64,000 bases of DNA from Draconibacterium sp. (GCA_016705335.1 JADIYN010000078.1:62001-126000); one strand, 5' to 3'. Shown: positions 28,393 through 39,492, counted from the first letter of the stretch. The notes: generated by a model not told the origin, from the letters alone. A program made the numbers and translations.

Positions 28393-31300
28393 CTATGTTA
28401 ACATATCAACCTGTTTAAACCAATCCACAGGATTATCAAAACCATTTGTTTCGTTGTATTCTTTCGCCTGGTGCATAAAAGCCTGAAGCCGGGTTTCGTT
28501 GCTGCTGTCTTCCTGGCCATCGTATGCATAATTCAGCCACGGAATATTGTGGTGATCTTTTTTGAAATCGTTTGAAACTGCGCAAATAATTGTTCCGGGC
28601 ATGCAGGTAAACGGAAGTATATTTGCCACGCATGAAATATTCATTTCAACCAATGCAGCTGCCGAACCCAAGGCAATTGGCGGGTCGCCGTCATAATCTT
28701 TATGAATATACGGACCACAAAGATTTAAAATTTCGTCAATTTCAAGTTCTTTGCGCGCTGTTAAATACCGGCCAACTTTTCCTGTAAGTTGTTTGGCAAC
28801 ATAATGCTGGTAAACCTGTTGAACTTTCGATTTAAACAAACCTTTCAGGTCGCCTTTCCAAACGCTGTCGCGCCAGTAACGGTATGATGAATAATGGAGC
28901 CACTCGCCAAATGGAGCAATAATTGTTTCGGCTCCAAGTTTTTCAAGTCTTTCAATTAAATGCCCGCTGCAAAAAGGATTGTCGCGCATAAAAACCTCGC
29001 CAACAACAGCAATTACAGGTTTCCGTTTTTCGAAATTAGCTTCAATTGAATGAAATGCTTTTCCTGCTTTTTCGAGAACCGCTCCTGTATCTTTTACACC
29101 GTTTGCAATTGAATCAATTAATTCCTGCCTGCATTGAAGGTAAACTTTATCAGATTCCCCTTTAACAAGTTCGTAGGGCCTGCGTTCCTGCAAAAGTCTG
29201 CGAAGGATATCGATTCCCACAATTCCTGCCCAGGCATTTTTCCTGAACGTCTTTGATTTGTCGCCGGCCAAATCGGCATAAGCATCATCATTGCTGGGCG
29301 TCATCAGGTGAACATCATCAAAACCCAGTTTATCGAAAATTATACGTTGAAGTTTATTGTAGTCGCCAAAACGGCAGGGACCGTTATGGTTAGGCATAAA
29401 AAAGCTGACCTTTTTGGGATCAATACCAGGTTCCATAAGTTTTTTAAGGAAGTTGCCGGTTGTACAAATTGCCGGAAAACACTCCTGTCCGTTTGTATGT
29501 TTTCGGGCGAGTTCCAAATCGGTGGCATCCTGCATGGGCAAAACCTGTGCGTCGATTCCGCAACTTCGTGCAGCAGCAGCCAACATGTGAACAGTATCAC
29601 CTGCATACGGGAAATACAGGGTTCTTCCATCCAAACTTTTTGAATGAATAATTTTGGGTTTTTTAATTTCAGTATTTATTCCTTTAACTTTCTGATAGCC
29701 ATTTAAACTGTCGAGGAAGGCTTCGCAACGGGTAATCAATCCCGCATCGGCGCTGTGTTCGTCAACTTCAAGGTGCAGGTAAGGTTTGCCTTTCATCTCG
29801 TTTCGCGCAAAATGGGTTAGAAAAGAATCGGGGCCGCACCTGAAATTCCCCATGTAAACAGCAAACAAATTATCATTTTTACGAACAATCCGGCTGGCTG
29901 ACATAATTTTCTGACCGTTTGGCCAGTACATCATTTTGTAATCTTCGAAAATATTTTCTTCAAGCAAAGGGAGAAAATCAACAGGAATGGGCAGCGTATT
30001 CAGGTTTATCAGTTTCTCGACCAAACGCAGATTAAGTAATGGATCGGTTGAATTATATGGCCGGCCCAAAATTACCAAAGCTTTTTTGTCCTTTGGAAGA
30101 TTTGCCATCACTTCCCTACCCCGTGATTTTACGGCCTTTTCAAATTGGGTTTGAGCTGCATCGGCTATATCAACTACTTTCATTGTTTTTGAAACCGGAA
30201 TTCCAAATTTCTCTTTCATAAACGCCGAAAGTTCTTTCTTTAGCGCCCGTTCAAAATAACGGAAATGCAAAGTTGGCGTTAGAAACTTCTCCCGTATTTT
30301 TTCATCGGTAAAAGCGCTGCGTACCATAAACGGAAACGACTGTATCCACGGGCAATTGCAGTTGCTGGTTGGATTTTCTTTTGTTCCTTTTACATTTACA
30401 ATAAAAGGTTGAAATACAAAATCTACATTTTTCTTTAGCAGATTCTCGACATGACCGTGCATTAATTCAACAGGAAGACAGGTTTCAGCAACCATCAGTT
30501 CGATAGATCGCGTAACAATTTGCTGGTCACTCGGATCTGAAATAACAACCCTGAAACCCAGCTGTTCAAAAAAACTTCGCCAAAAAGGAAACTGCTGATA
30601 AAAAACCATCAAAGCACGCGGGATTCCAATCGTTTTCTTTCCGTTTTCAGGCTCTTCGTTGTAATCACCAAGCAACATTGACAAACGTTCTTCAAACAAA
30701 TTTGGGATATCTTTTCCCTTACCCTTTCTTTCATCGAGTTCGTATTTTTCGCAACGTCCGCCGTAAAACAATTTTTTCGATTCGCCTTCAATTCTTATCT
30801 GCTGAATTTCGCAGTTGTTTGTACACGCATGACAGGTAAAACTCGAAATTGTAAATGGAATTTTACTTATATCAAATCCTTTGAACCTTGTTTTTTGTCC
30901 TGCGCTCATCGAATTTTTTGCAAGAATTGCTGCCCCAATTGCCCCCGTTACATCGAAATGTGGTGGAATTGTGATTGATTTACCCGTAATTTGTTCAAAT
31001 GCAGCAACAACAGCTTTATTATTTGTGACGCCACCCTGGAAAAATATTTTCTCGCCAATGGGTTTGTCACCCACTACTTTGTGAATATAATTCTGAACAA
31101 TTGAATATGCCAAACCACTCACTAAATCAGGAATTCCGGCACCTTTTTGCTGATGTGAATTCAAGTCTGATTCCATAAAAACAGTACAACGGTCGCCCAA
31201 CATAACCGGTCTTTCAGATTTAAATGCGTAATCGGCAAATTCGTCAACAATAGTAATATCCAATTTATCAGCCTGTTCTTCAAGAAAAGAACCTGTTCCG

Positions 31301-32691
31301 GCAGCGCAAACTTTGTTCATTTCGAAATCAACAACTACTCCGTTTTCAATGCTAATGTATTTTGAATCCTGTCCCCCTATTTCGAAAATTGTATCAACTG
31401 TTGGATCGTAGGCAATTGCTGCGGTTGCCTGGGCTGTTATTTCATTTCTGATTGTATCGGCACCAATAAAATCGCCTGTCAGATATCTGCCGGAACCAGT
31501 TGTTCCCGCGCCAATTACCAAAACATGGTCGCCAATTTCATCATAAATTTCCTTTAATCCTTTCTGAATAGCATTTAACGGTTTTGATGCCGTTGGTAAA
31601 TAACGTCGGGCAACAACATTATTTTCTTTGTCTATTAAAACCACGTTTGTACTAAGCGAACCAACATCAATTCCAAGATAAACTTCAGTTTTGAAACCAT
31701 TTTTCGGAATTTCCTTTACAACCTTGTTGTATTTGGCTTTTGATAGATTTAAAACGTCAAGTCTGGCCGTGTTGCTTCTGTCGCTGGCAAGATAATTTTT
31801 GATTTCCTGTGTTCCCCTGAAACTTGTATCGTGACCGTTCTGGTTTTTTAAAGTGTGAAAAACAGCGCCCAGCGCACCCATTGACGCATGATATTCGGGA
31901 ATAACAAGTTCGCCTTCACCCAGCTCAAATATTTCTCTGAAAGCACGCACCATACCAACATTTGCGGCAACACCACCCTGGAAAATAAAGGGTTTTTCAA
32001 ATTTCTTTCCCCGCCCCAGTGTGCTTTTAAAATTACGTGCAACAGCAAAACAGAGTCCGGCCACAATATCATGCAGCGGCGTGGCTACCTGTTGAAGATG
32101 AATCATGTCGCTTTTTGCAAAAACGCTGCAGCGACCAGCAATGCGCGGTGGATTTACTGATTTTAAAGCCATTTCGCCAAAACCTTTATCAATGGGAACC
32201 TCAATGCGGTTTGCCTGTTGATCGAGGAAAGAACCTGTTCCGGCGGCACACAGACTGTTCATGGCAAAATCGGATAAACGGGAGTATTCAGCGGCAGTTC
32301 CATTCTCCATAAAAATGAGTTTAGAATCTTCACCGCCCATTTCAATTATGGTTCGAATGTTAGGGTAGAGTTCAGAAACGGAAGTCGATTGTGCAATAAT
32401 TTCGTTTACAAAAACTCCACCAGCGAGTTGAGCCGCCTGTTTTCCACCCGATCCTGTAAAAGCAATGCTGTCGATTGAATGAAAACCAAATTCAGCAATA
32501 ATTTCGTCGAGTATCCTTAACAAAACATCGAAAGGTTTCCCGTAACAATACTCGTATTTGTTAACCAAAACCTTCTTTTCAGAATCGATTAATACAGCGT
32601 TTATGGAGATTGAACCAATATCCAAACCTAAAGGGAACTTGTTTTTATTTGTTTTGATGGCATACACGGAATCTGAATCTTGGACTTTCAT
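28393..32691 (-). CDS. 2-hydroxyacyl-CoA dehydratase activase-type fusion (double ASKHA ATPase, DUF2229, HgdB-like)
   Basis: An unbroken 1432-residue protein. The first ASKHA ATPase (about 20-290) has LGLDIGSIS, EMGGEDSK and CAAGTGSFLDQQ (near 146). The second (about 338-600) has GIDVGSLST, GTTGSGRYL, EIGGQDSK and CAAGTGSFLEEQ (near 459); the conserved Cys of each can ligate the activase Fe-S cluster. A CHACTNNC cluster (618-627) and GGRCEKY begin the DUF2229-like region, and the last third resembles the dehydratase D component. Activases drive ATP-dependent electron transfer to radical dehydratases. No separate dehydratase subunits are adjacent, so the target may lie within this protein or elsewhere. 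Confidence 0.9.
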   Translation of the reverse strand: MKVQDSDSVYAIKTNKNKFPLGLDIGSISINAVLIDSEKKVLVNKYEYCYGKPFDVLLRILDEIIAEFGFHSIDSIAFTGSGGKQAAQLAGGVFVNEIIAQSTSVSELYPNIRTIIEMGGEDSKLIFMENGTAAEYSRLSDFAMNSLCAAGTGSFLDQQANRIEVPIDKGFGEMALKSVNPPRIAGRCSVFAKSDMIHLQQVATPLHDIVAGLCFAVARNFKSTLGRGKKFEKPFIFQGGVAANVGMVRAFREIFELGEGELVIPEYHASMGALGAVFHTLKNQNGHDTSFRGTQEIKNYLASDRSNTARLDVLNLSKAKYNKVVKEIPKNGFKTEVYLGIDVGSLSTNVVLIDKENNVVARRYLPTASKPLNAIQKGLKEIYDEIGDHVLVIGAGTTGSGRYLTGDFIGADTIRNEITAQATAAIAYDPTVDTIFEIGGQDSKYISIENGVVVDFEMNKVCAAGTGSFLEEQADKLDITIVDEFADYAFKSERPVMLGDRCTVFMESDLNSHQQKGAGIPDLVSGLAYSIVQNYIHKVVGDKPIGEKIFFQGGVTNNKAVVAAFEQITGKSITIPPHFDVTGAIGAAILAKNSMSAGQKTRFKGFDISKIPFTISSFTCHACTNNCEIQQIRIEGESKKLFYGGRCEKYELDERKGKGKDIPNLFEERLSMLLGDYNEEPENGKKTIGIPRALMVFYQQFPFWRSFFEQLGFRVVISDPSDQQIVTRSIELMVAETCLPVELMHGHVENLLKKNVDFVFQPFIVNVKGTKENPTSNCNCPWIQSFPFMVRSAFTDEKIREKFLTPTLHFRYFERALKKELSAFMKEKFGIPVSKTMKVVDIADAAQTQFEKAVKSRGREVMANLPKDKKALVILGRPYNSTDPLLNLRLVEKLINLNTLPIPVDFLPLLEENIFEDYKMMYWPNGQKIMSASRIVRKNDNLFAVYMGNFRCGPDSFLTHFARNEMKGKPYLHLEVDEHSADAGLITRCEAFLDSLNGYQKVKGINTEIKKPKIIHSKSLDGRTLYFPYAGDTVHMLAAAARSCGIDAQVLPMQDATDLELARKHTNGQECFPAICTTGNFLKKLMEPGIDPKKVSFFMPNHNGPCRFGDYNKLQRIIFDKLGFDDVHLMTPSNDDAYADLAGDKSKTFRKNAWAGIVGIDILRRLLQERRPYELVKGESDKVYLQCRQELIDSIANGVKDTGAVLEKAGKAFHSIEANFEKRKPVIAVVGEVFMRDNPFCSGHLIERLEKLGAETIIAPFGEWLHYSSYRYWRDSVWKGDLKGLFKSKVQQVYQHYVAKQLTGKVGRYLTARKELEIDEILNLCGPYIHKDYDGDPPIALGSAAALVEMNISCVANILPFTCMPGTIICAVSNDFKKDHHNIPWLNYAYDGQEDSSNETRLQAFMHQAKEYNETNGFDNPVDWFKQVDMLT

Positions 32692-33089
32692 ATTTATCGC
32701 TTTGTTAAATACTACTCAGAATCAAATTTTGAAAAATCTGGCTTTATTTTTAATCTCCTAAATGTAATGTTTTAAGCGAATGATTGCAAGAGAAGTGTAA
32801 TTTGGAAAAAGTTCAAATAAGGATTTTTCTATTGCCGCCAGATTACAAGGTGTTGTTCTTTTTTCATCACAACAAAACCAAACCTATTAAATACCTAAAA
32901 AAAAGGAAACTCACCAGTTAAAACAGATTTTCCTGTTGAGAATAACCCGCCGCAGCACCAACTAAATTGAAATTATTTGAGTTAATTTCCTGTCAACCAA
33001 TTACCCTAAGCGTTAAAACACGGATAACGGATTATCCTCCAAATGTATATTTACAATCCATTATTCGGATTTGATATACTTTTCATTTT
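32692..33089. other. Gene-free stretch
   Basis: About 400 nt of AT-rich DNA between the activase start and the end of the decayed LRR gene. It should hold the activase promoter; TACATTTA on the minus strand near 32760 is a weak candidate. No ORF, RNA gene or repeat was recognised. Confidence 0.5.
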
Positions 33090-35546
33090 CAAATTTTGTT
33101 GCTAATTCCAACAAGACTAATATTAAAACAATCAGTCGTATCAATGCATCCCATCAACGTTATTTCAATTGCATAATTACCACTTTTTAAAATATCGAAA
33201 TACTGAGTATTTGCTCCAGTAATTACCTTACGGCCATTATCACCCTAACTAATTCACTATCCTGAGCTGAAATAATTGCAGAATCGTTTATAGCCAAAGA
33301 TGTATTTATTTTGATAATTGTAAGGTTTATCAACTTGAATCGCAACCCATTTAAAAAAGTGCGTACCGAATAACTGAATAATTTTTCCGTCAATCCATTC
33401 AAAAGAATTGCAGGAAGTTTGAATATCCACGCCGCTGGATTTAAGAATTGTTAAATCAAGTGTTACAACCGAATCGCATCCAACAGAATTTACCAATGTG
33501 TGTTGCCGAATTATTACTTTGGTATACGTTTTTCCGTCAATCCATGTAAAAGAATCACATTTGAATATCCACTCCGTGTTGGATTTAAAATTGTTAAATC
33601 ATTTTACAATCGAATCGCAACCAGCAGAATTTAACAATGTGTGCGTGGCGGAATTATTGCTTTCCGTATAAGTTTTTCCGTCAATCCACGTAAAAGAATC
33701 GCAGATCGTTTGAATATCCGTGCCTGTGCTGGAATTGAGAATTGTTAAATCAAGTGTAATTATAGAATCGCAACCAGCAGAATTTAACAATGTGTGCGTG
33801 GCGGAATTATTGCTTTCAGTATAGGTTTTTCCGTCAATCCATTTATAAGAATCGCAGGCAGTTTGAATATCACGACTTGCAGATTTTAATATGGTTAAAT
33901 CGCGATAAAGAACCATCCGGCAGCATTTGTTAAAATATGAGTTGCCGAATGATTACTTTTAGTATAAGTTTTTCCATCTATCCACTTATAAAAATCGCAG
34001 GCAGTTTGAACATCCACTGAATAAGTTGAGTGCAGAACAGTTAAATCAGGTAACCAATGAATCACATCCTAAACTTGTAATTTTTCGTTACTTAAGATAG
34101 ACTTTCCCATCAATCCAAACGAATCACAGCTGTTTGTACGTCATAGTTCCTTTTTGAACAATCAACGAACATCTCAAAATTCTTAGATCTACAAGGGCTA
34201 TCAGCTTCAATACAAAACAGGTTTGGATTATCATAGGCAAACATTTTATCTCCCCAACTATCACGCTGTCATGTTATGGTTATTTCATTTTTAATATTCA
34301 GTGTTTCGAGATTATTTTTATGGCAATCAAAACTTGCTAATTTGAACAGGCACTAACATCGTTCTTTTACTTTCTTAAAATAGTTTATTCGAAATATTTG
34401 AATTATTCCAATTTGTAATGTTTTTAACAAATTATTGGAACAAAGTAAACCAATAAAATATTGTTGCTTACACCAACTGTTAAAAGATTACACCACAGGT
34501 TAAACAAGCAAAGTATTGTTGTTAAATTCAAACCTGAGATTTTGTTTTTGAACAGCCAAGGTCATTTAAAAATGAAGCGCGGTTTCAATTGCTATTATTA
34601 TTGTAACATCTTAATATTTCCAATTTTGGATTATTTGAAACATCCAGGCTGGTAAGAGAATTATTGTCACATGTTAAATAGGTAAGTTCAGTATTATTAC
34701 GAATGTTAATGCTTGTAAGATTATTATCATCAATAATTAATGTTTTTAATAATTGAACACGTGCTTTGTTTGTTACTTGTCGTTATTGTATTAAATTTGC
34801 TGAATCACAACGGACCGAAACCTAAATCAATAAGGCTTGCTCAAAGTTATCACCGGTACATAAGTCATTTCAATAAAAATTTGTACCCGAATAAATTGCT
34901 TTGTCACCTTGCGCCAACCGGAATACCTTGAAAGAATTGGCGAACAAAACAGATCAGGAGCTGCATCACATCCATATAATAGTTGTTCCCGTTCCTGAGA
35001 TTAAGTTTTAATTATTACCCAAACAATCAATTTCTATCAGTTTAATATTTTGCTTACACTCTGTTATATTGACAAATTAATCTTTCAAGCTCCTGATTTG
35101 AATCAAGATTTATTGAAGTTATTTTTGTTTTTGTAGCACGAATCTTTTAAAGCACTATTTTGACTAAGATCGATTGTTTTCAGTTGATTTTCACCACAGT
35201 TGAGATAGTTTAAATTTTTGAAACATCAAGACCGTTAATTGGTTGAGGGTGAACAAAAAATTTAAATTAAATTATTGCTTATGTCAATTCGGTGATTTTA
35301 TTTTTTAAACACGAAAGATAAAGTCTTCATACCGGTAAGGTCTGATATGTTTCTTTCCATGCAGATCAAAGCAGTTATTGATTTTATATTATCTGTTAAA
35401 ACAGAGTCATCTATTTCTCCTGAATCGTATCCTAATGCAATTAATGCCATTTCGAAATAGTCATCAGGAACATAAGTGTTTTGGGCAAAAAGATTGCAGC
35501 CGGCAAAAATTAATGCTGCAACGATGGAAAAGGTTTTTAGTTTCAT
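33090..35546 (-). pseudogene. Decayed leucine-rich-repeat surface protein
   Basis: The start at 35546 encodes MKLKTFSIVAALIFAGCNLFAQ, then NTYVPDDYFEMALIALGYDSG, the usual opening of Bacteroidota LRR surface proteins. Remnants of LRR units follow in shifting frames (LKTIDLSQNSALK, then LTYLTCDNNSLTSLDVSNNPKLEIL near 34700). A second YVP-DNFEQALIDLGF-like opening lies near 34850. After that come about six Cys repeats (CDSYKWIDGKTYTESN, LLNSAGCDSI). The 3' end reads SGNYAIEITLMGCIDTTDC and then stops without a T9SS sorting domain. Stops occur roughly every 50-150 nt, far denser than in neighbouring genes, so decay is more likely than read error alone. Confidence 0.75.
33270..34130 (-). repeat. 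About six tandem Cys-pair repeats inside the LRR pseudogene
   Basis: A unit of roughly 46-49 codons. Two full copies at 33599-33916 are nearly identical: CDS-x-WIDGKTYTESNNSATH, LLNSAGCDS, LDLTIL, DIQT. Flanking copies are present in other frames. Each unit carries two cysteines. The same Cys-to-GCDS layout, more diverged, occurs in the intact surface protein at 56740-57320. Confidence 0.7.
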
Positions 35547-36486
35547 GGTTTTTTATTGGTTAATTTTGTAATGAATGAGAATTGTACTTCAAGTTTATTT
35601 AAGGTTTTTATATGAAAGTAATGATATAACAACAAAACGCTTAATATATTTATCGAAGTTGTTTTGATAGTTTTATTTTAAATTTTTGATTACGATATTA
35701 GCAGAGGTGGTTGTTTCTTTTTAGATTTTTGGTGTATTAAAATAAACATAATATCAAAATAAACAACCTTCATATTAAAATAGGTTTTCTACTTTTCGAT
35801 GGTCCTTCCAATTGTGTTCCGGATAACCTTTTTACCCGTCCGGATTGGTAAATTTCTGTTTTAGGATCGGATTTTACCCCACCCGGATAGCCTGACGACC
35901 CTCCCGAATTGCTGTTTTTTTGAAAACTGATTGGGGTTTGGGTTAACCGGATAAGGTTTCTACCCGGCCGGATTCATTTTTCCGGCTCCCGGATAACCTT
36001 TCTACCCTCCCGAGAGAGTTGATTTCCTCCCGGATAGCTGGTTTTGGATGGTATTACAATTACCCGGCTCAGAGATAATTCCAGGCTCAGAGAATCAAAC
36101 GCCGGACTCGGAGCTCAAATTCTCAGGCTCAGAGAATCAAACTTTGAGCTCAGAACACCAAATTCCGGCCAAATTTCGAGCTCAGAGATTCAAACGTCGG
36201 GCTCAGAGCATCAAATTCCGGGCTCGGAGAGTCAAACGCCGGGCTCGGAGCCTCAACCTTGATCCTTTGAAGTACACCCCCCCACTTCGGAAGTACCCCC
36301 CTGACAGTTTTTTCGAGAAGTCAATTACAAAAAGAGACAAATGCTGCGGGACATTCATATTATGGTGTTTTCTGTATTTCTGCCATTTTTGCCGACTCCA
36401 AAATTCCATGTTTTTTGAGCAAGATTAGTGATTGCCAAACCCGATATAATCCTTATTTTGATGCCCTGTTCAAACTTAAATTTAAA
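35547..36486. other. Long non-coding stretch with minisatellite
   Basis: 940 nt between the LRR remnant and the epimerase gene. 35560-35800 is plain AT-rich DNA. 35819-36262 is a 21-nt periodic repeat region, listed separately. 36268-36295 contains two C-tracts, each after GAAGTAC. 36300-36486 shows no further structure and must contain the epimerase promoter. Confidence 0.6.
35819..36262. repeat. Degenerate 21-nt minisatellite in two sectors
   Basis: Sector one (35819-36045): CCGGATAACCT-type units recur at 35819, 35882, 35946, 35988 and 36029, spaced 63, 64, 42 and 41 nt, close to multiples of 21. Sector two (36064-36262): GGCTCAGAGAATCAAACGCC-type units repeat about nine times at roughly 21 nt. 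The region is GC-rich against an AT-rich background. In sector two the plus strand encodes heptapeptides such as PGSENQT and PGSEHQI, split over two frames and ending in a stop at 36260-36262. Coding is unproven. Confidence 0.65.
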
Positions 36487-37761
36487 ATGAATAAATCAGA
36501 ATTACTTCAATACAGAAACGAAGCCCACAAACACCTTACTACCGAACTTCTCCCGTTTTGGACCACCCGGATGAAAGACGAAATTAACGGTGGTTTTATT
36601 ACCCATTTTGATGTAAATGGCAACGATACAGGCGAAGATGAAAAATCGCTAATCGCTCAGGCACGCTGTTTATACACGGTTTCGTCGGCACACCGCGCGG
36701 GTTATGGCAATGGCGAACTTGCTGCTTTGGCAAAGCATGGCGCCGATTTTATGATCGGCAAAATGTGGGACAACGAATTCGGTGGTTTTTACTGGATGAT
36801 GGACCGCAAAGGCAACGTAAAAATCGATAAAAAAATCCTCTACGGATTAAGTTTTGCCATTTACTCGTTAAGCGAATACACGCTTGCAACTGGCGATAAA
36901 CGCGGGAATTGAATATGCAAAAAAACTTTCGACCTGATGCAGAAATATTGTGCCGACACCTATTATGGCGGATATTTCGAAATGTTCAGCCGCGACTGGA
37001 TTTTGGCTGGCCTCGGCGCTGTCGGTGGCGACCGGAAAACCCTCGATGTACACATGCACCTGATGGAGGCATTTACTACTTTATATGAATGCTCAGGCGA
37101 AGAAGTTCACCGCAGAAAGCTACTTGAAGATATTGATTTACTGTTAAACCGCATCAACCACCCGGTTTACAAAACCGGTATTCCGCAGTTTTATAAAGAC
37201 TGGAGCATCGCACCACAAATAAAATTCGATATTATCTGGGGCTGGGATCGTTTTTCAGAAGAAGGGCAAAAAGGCAACGCAACCGATAATACATGTTATG
37301 GCCACAACGCCGAATTTGCCTGGCTTTTAATTCATGCGCTCGAAATTTTAAAAACCGACCCAAAGGTTTATGCTGATACTTTCAAAATCATTTTCGACCA
37401 TACCATAAACAACGGTATTGATTATGAACTGGGCGGAGTGTATGTTGAAGGTCCGCACTCGGGCGGCGTTTACGACAAGGAAAAGGAATTTTGGCAACAG
37501 GCTGAAGTTTTGATCGGGTTGCTTGACGCCGTAATCCTTTTTGGCGATGAAAAATACTGGGAAGCCTACAAAAATGTTCACCGTTTTGTTTTCGAAAAAG
37601 TAATAAACAAAGGCGTTGGCGAGTGGTTTCCTCTGCTTTCAAGAAAAGGAGACCCCATTTGGACACACATGGGCCATTCGTGGAAAATTAATTATCACAC
37701 CGTGAGGGCTATGGTTCAAAGTATAGAAAGACTGGACGTATTAATTGAAAAAGAAAACTGA
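36487..37761 (+). CDS. AGE-family sugar 2-epimerase, cellobiose 2-epimerase-like (two frame breaks)
   Basis: An (alpha/alpha)6-barrel epimerase that interconverts glucose and mannose type residues at C2. Landmarks: KSLIAQARCLYTVSSAHR, GGFYWMMDRKG, LDVHMHLMEAFTTLYE, CYGHNAEFAWLL and EFWQQAEVLIG, which align best with cellobiose 2-epimerases; the histidines in HMHLMEA and CYGHNAE are catalytic candidates. About 425 residues. An extra G at 36904-36906 and a missing A in the A7 run at 36919-36925 break and nearly restore the frame; correcting both gives KRGIEYAKKTFDLMQKY. The Na+/sugar-type symporter 69 nt downstream suggests a disaccharide or mannoside uptake unit. The start at 36487 (MNKSELLQ) fits the family. 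Confidence 0.85.
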
Positions 37762-37830
37762 TTTTTTGACTGGAAGAAATAAACATTATAACCGATATTC
37801 CCTTTAAATAAAACTAAACTAAAAAGAACA

Positions 37831-39444
37831 ATGAATTTAACGCTGACAACTCTTGACTGGATTGTTTTGAGTATTGTAATTACAGGGAGCTTGTCTTTTG
37901 GGCTTTTCATGGCCTACCGAAAAAAGGCCGGGCAAAACAGCAGCAACTTTTTCCTGGGTGGCCGGTCGATGAAATGGCCGGTAATTGGTGCATCACTTTT
38001 TGCCACCAATATTGGCGCCGAACATCTTGTAGGTTTGTCGGGCGATTCATACCGTTATGGGTTATCAGCCGGTTCAGTTGAATTGACCTGTGCAATTACA
38101 CTTGGGTTTGCCTGTGCAATACTGTTTCCGTATTACATGAAAAACAAGATTTACACAATTCCTGAGTTTCTTGAATTGCGCTACAACCGTCACGCCCGTA
38201 CTTTCTTTTCGGGTTTGATGCTTATAATTAGCGTGATGACAAAACTGGCTTTTACTTTATTTGCCGGAGCGTTGGTTCTCAACAGTATTTTAGGCTGGGA
38301 TGTTATGACCACCGCGTTTTACATTGGAATTGTTGTAGCAGTTTTTACAATGATCGGTGGATTTACTGCAGTAGCTTATTCAGATGTTATACAGGTTGTT
38401 CTTATGATTGGTGGCGCGGCAATCATGCTTTTTATTGGTCTTGATAAAGTTGATGGCTGGAGCGGTTTAATGGAAAGAGTACCAGAAATGATGAAAATTT
38501 CGGCACCTTATGATGATCCGGTTTATCCGTTTTGGGGGATACTGGCCACAGCATTTTATGCAGGTATTTTTTACTGGGGAATCGACCAGGTTAACGTTCA
38601 GCGCGTTCTTTCGGCGCCCGATATTAAGCAGGCACGCTGGGGTTCGATGTTTGCGGTTTTATTAAAACTTTTCCCCATTTTCATTTTTGCCTTACCCGGA
38701 GTAATTGCATTTGCACTTTTCCCCAACGAATTACAGGGCGAGGAAACAAAACAAACTTTTGTTTTGCTGCTTAATAAATTGTTGCCAAGTGGTTTACGCG
38801 GATTGATGCTGGCTGCGCTTGTTGCCGCATTGGTTACCTCGCTTATTGCTGTACTAAACTCAGTTTCAACATTGGTTGTGCGTGATTTTGTTTTGGAGTT
38901 CAGACCAAACACAACTGAAAAGAAACAGGTTACAATAGGTCGCTATATAATTATGATTGTAACTTTGTTTGGAATCGGCGCGGCATATCTGGTTTATAAA
39001 AATGAAGAAGGTTTGTATAAATATCTTCAAACTATAACTGCTTATTTGGTAATTCCTGTTTTTCCGGCCATTTTCTTTGGTATCATGAGTAAAAAAGTAA
39101 CATTAAAAGGTGCTGCCGTTTCAGTGCTTGTAGGCATTTTGCTTGCCACAATTTTTGTTACAGATCAATTACTTGGGCCAACTGCGGGGAAAGAACTATT
39201 CCCATTGCTTCATCATAAACTCACATTAAATTTTGGATATCGCGGTCTTTGGGCTGAAATTCTGATTACAGGAGTTCTGTTTGCCGTTTCTGCATTTACA
39301 GAAAAAACAGTGCCTGAAAAGCTAGAAAAGACAACGATCAATTTCTCGAAGAGAGCAGAAAAATTTCAAGGAATTACCGATTGGCGTTTGCATTTGGCTG
39401 TTTTATCGGGAATTACATTTTTTTTATATATCTGGCTTTCTTGA
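37831..39444 (+). CDS. Sodium/solute symporter, SGLT-like (SSS family)
   Basis: 537 residues with about 13-14 membrane helices. SSS landmarks include FFLGGRSMKWPVIGASLFATNIGAEHLVG (N-terminal, Na+ site region), YTIPEFLELRYN and a central GGFTAVAYSDVIQ. The similarity is closest to sugar transporters of the SGLT type. It follows the epimerase in the same direction, so it most likely imports the epimerase substrate. Intact, with no frame breaks. Confidence 0.92.
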   Translation: MNLTLTTLDWIVLSIVITGSLSFGLFMAYRKKAGQNSSNFFLGGRSMKWPVIGASLFATNIGAEHLVGLSGDSYRYGLSAGSVELTCAITLGFACAILFPYYMKNKIYTIPEFLELRYNRHARTFFSGLMLIISVMTKLAFTLFAGALVLNSILGWDVMTTAFYIGIVVAVFTMIGGFTAVAYSDVIQVVLMIGGAAIMLFIGLDKVDGWSGLMERVPEMMKISAPYDDPVYPFWGILATAFYAGIFYWGIDQVNVQRVLSAPDIKQARWGSMFAVLLKLFPIFIFALPGVIAFALFPNELQGEETKQTFVLLLNKLLPSGLRGLMLAALVAALVTSLIAVLNSVSTLVVRDFVLEFRPNTTEKKQVTIGRYIIMIVTLFGIGAAYLVYKNEEGLYKYLQTITAYLVIPVFPAIFFGIMSKKVTLKGAAVSVLVGILLATIFVTDQLLGPTAGKELFPLLHHKLTLNFGYRGLWAEILITGVLFAVSAFTEKTVPEKLEKTTINFSKRAEKFQGITDWRLHLAVLSGITFFLYIWLS

Positions 39445-39492
39445 AGAAGTTTGGGTTCAGAGTTCAGATTTAGAGTTCAGAGTTTAGGGAGT

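Noticed and set aside
33090..36300. CRISPR array or integron
   Set aside because: The repeats are protein-coding Cys units or a degenerate minisatellite. There are no regularly spaced identical short repeats with unique spacers, and no cas or integrase gene.
36044..36428. Overlapping open frames across the 21-nt repeat region as one or two real genes
   Set aside because: They arise from a repeat that happens to lack stops in several frames, there is no upstream signal, and the heptads are split over two frames. Kept only as a finding.
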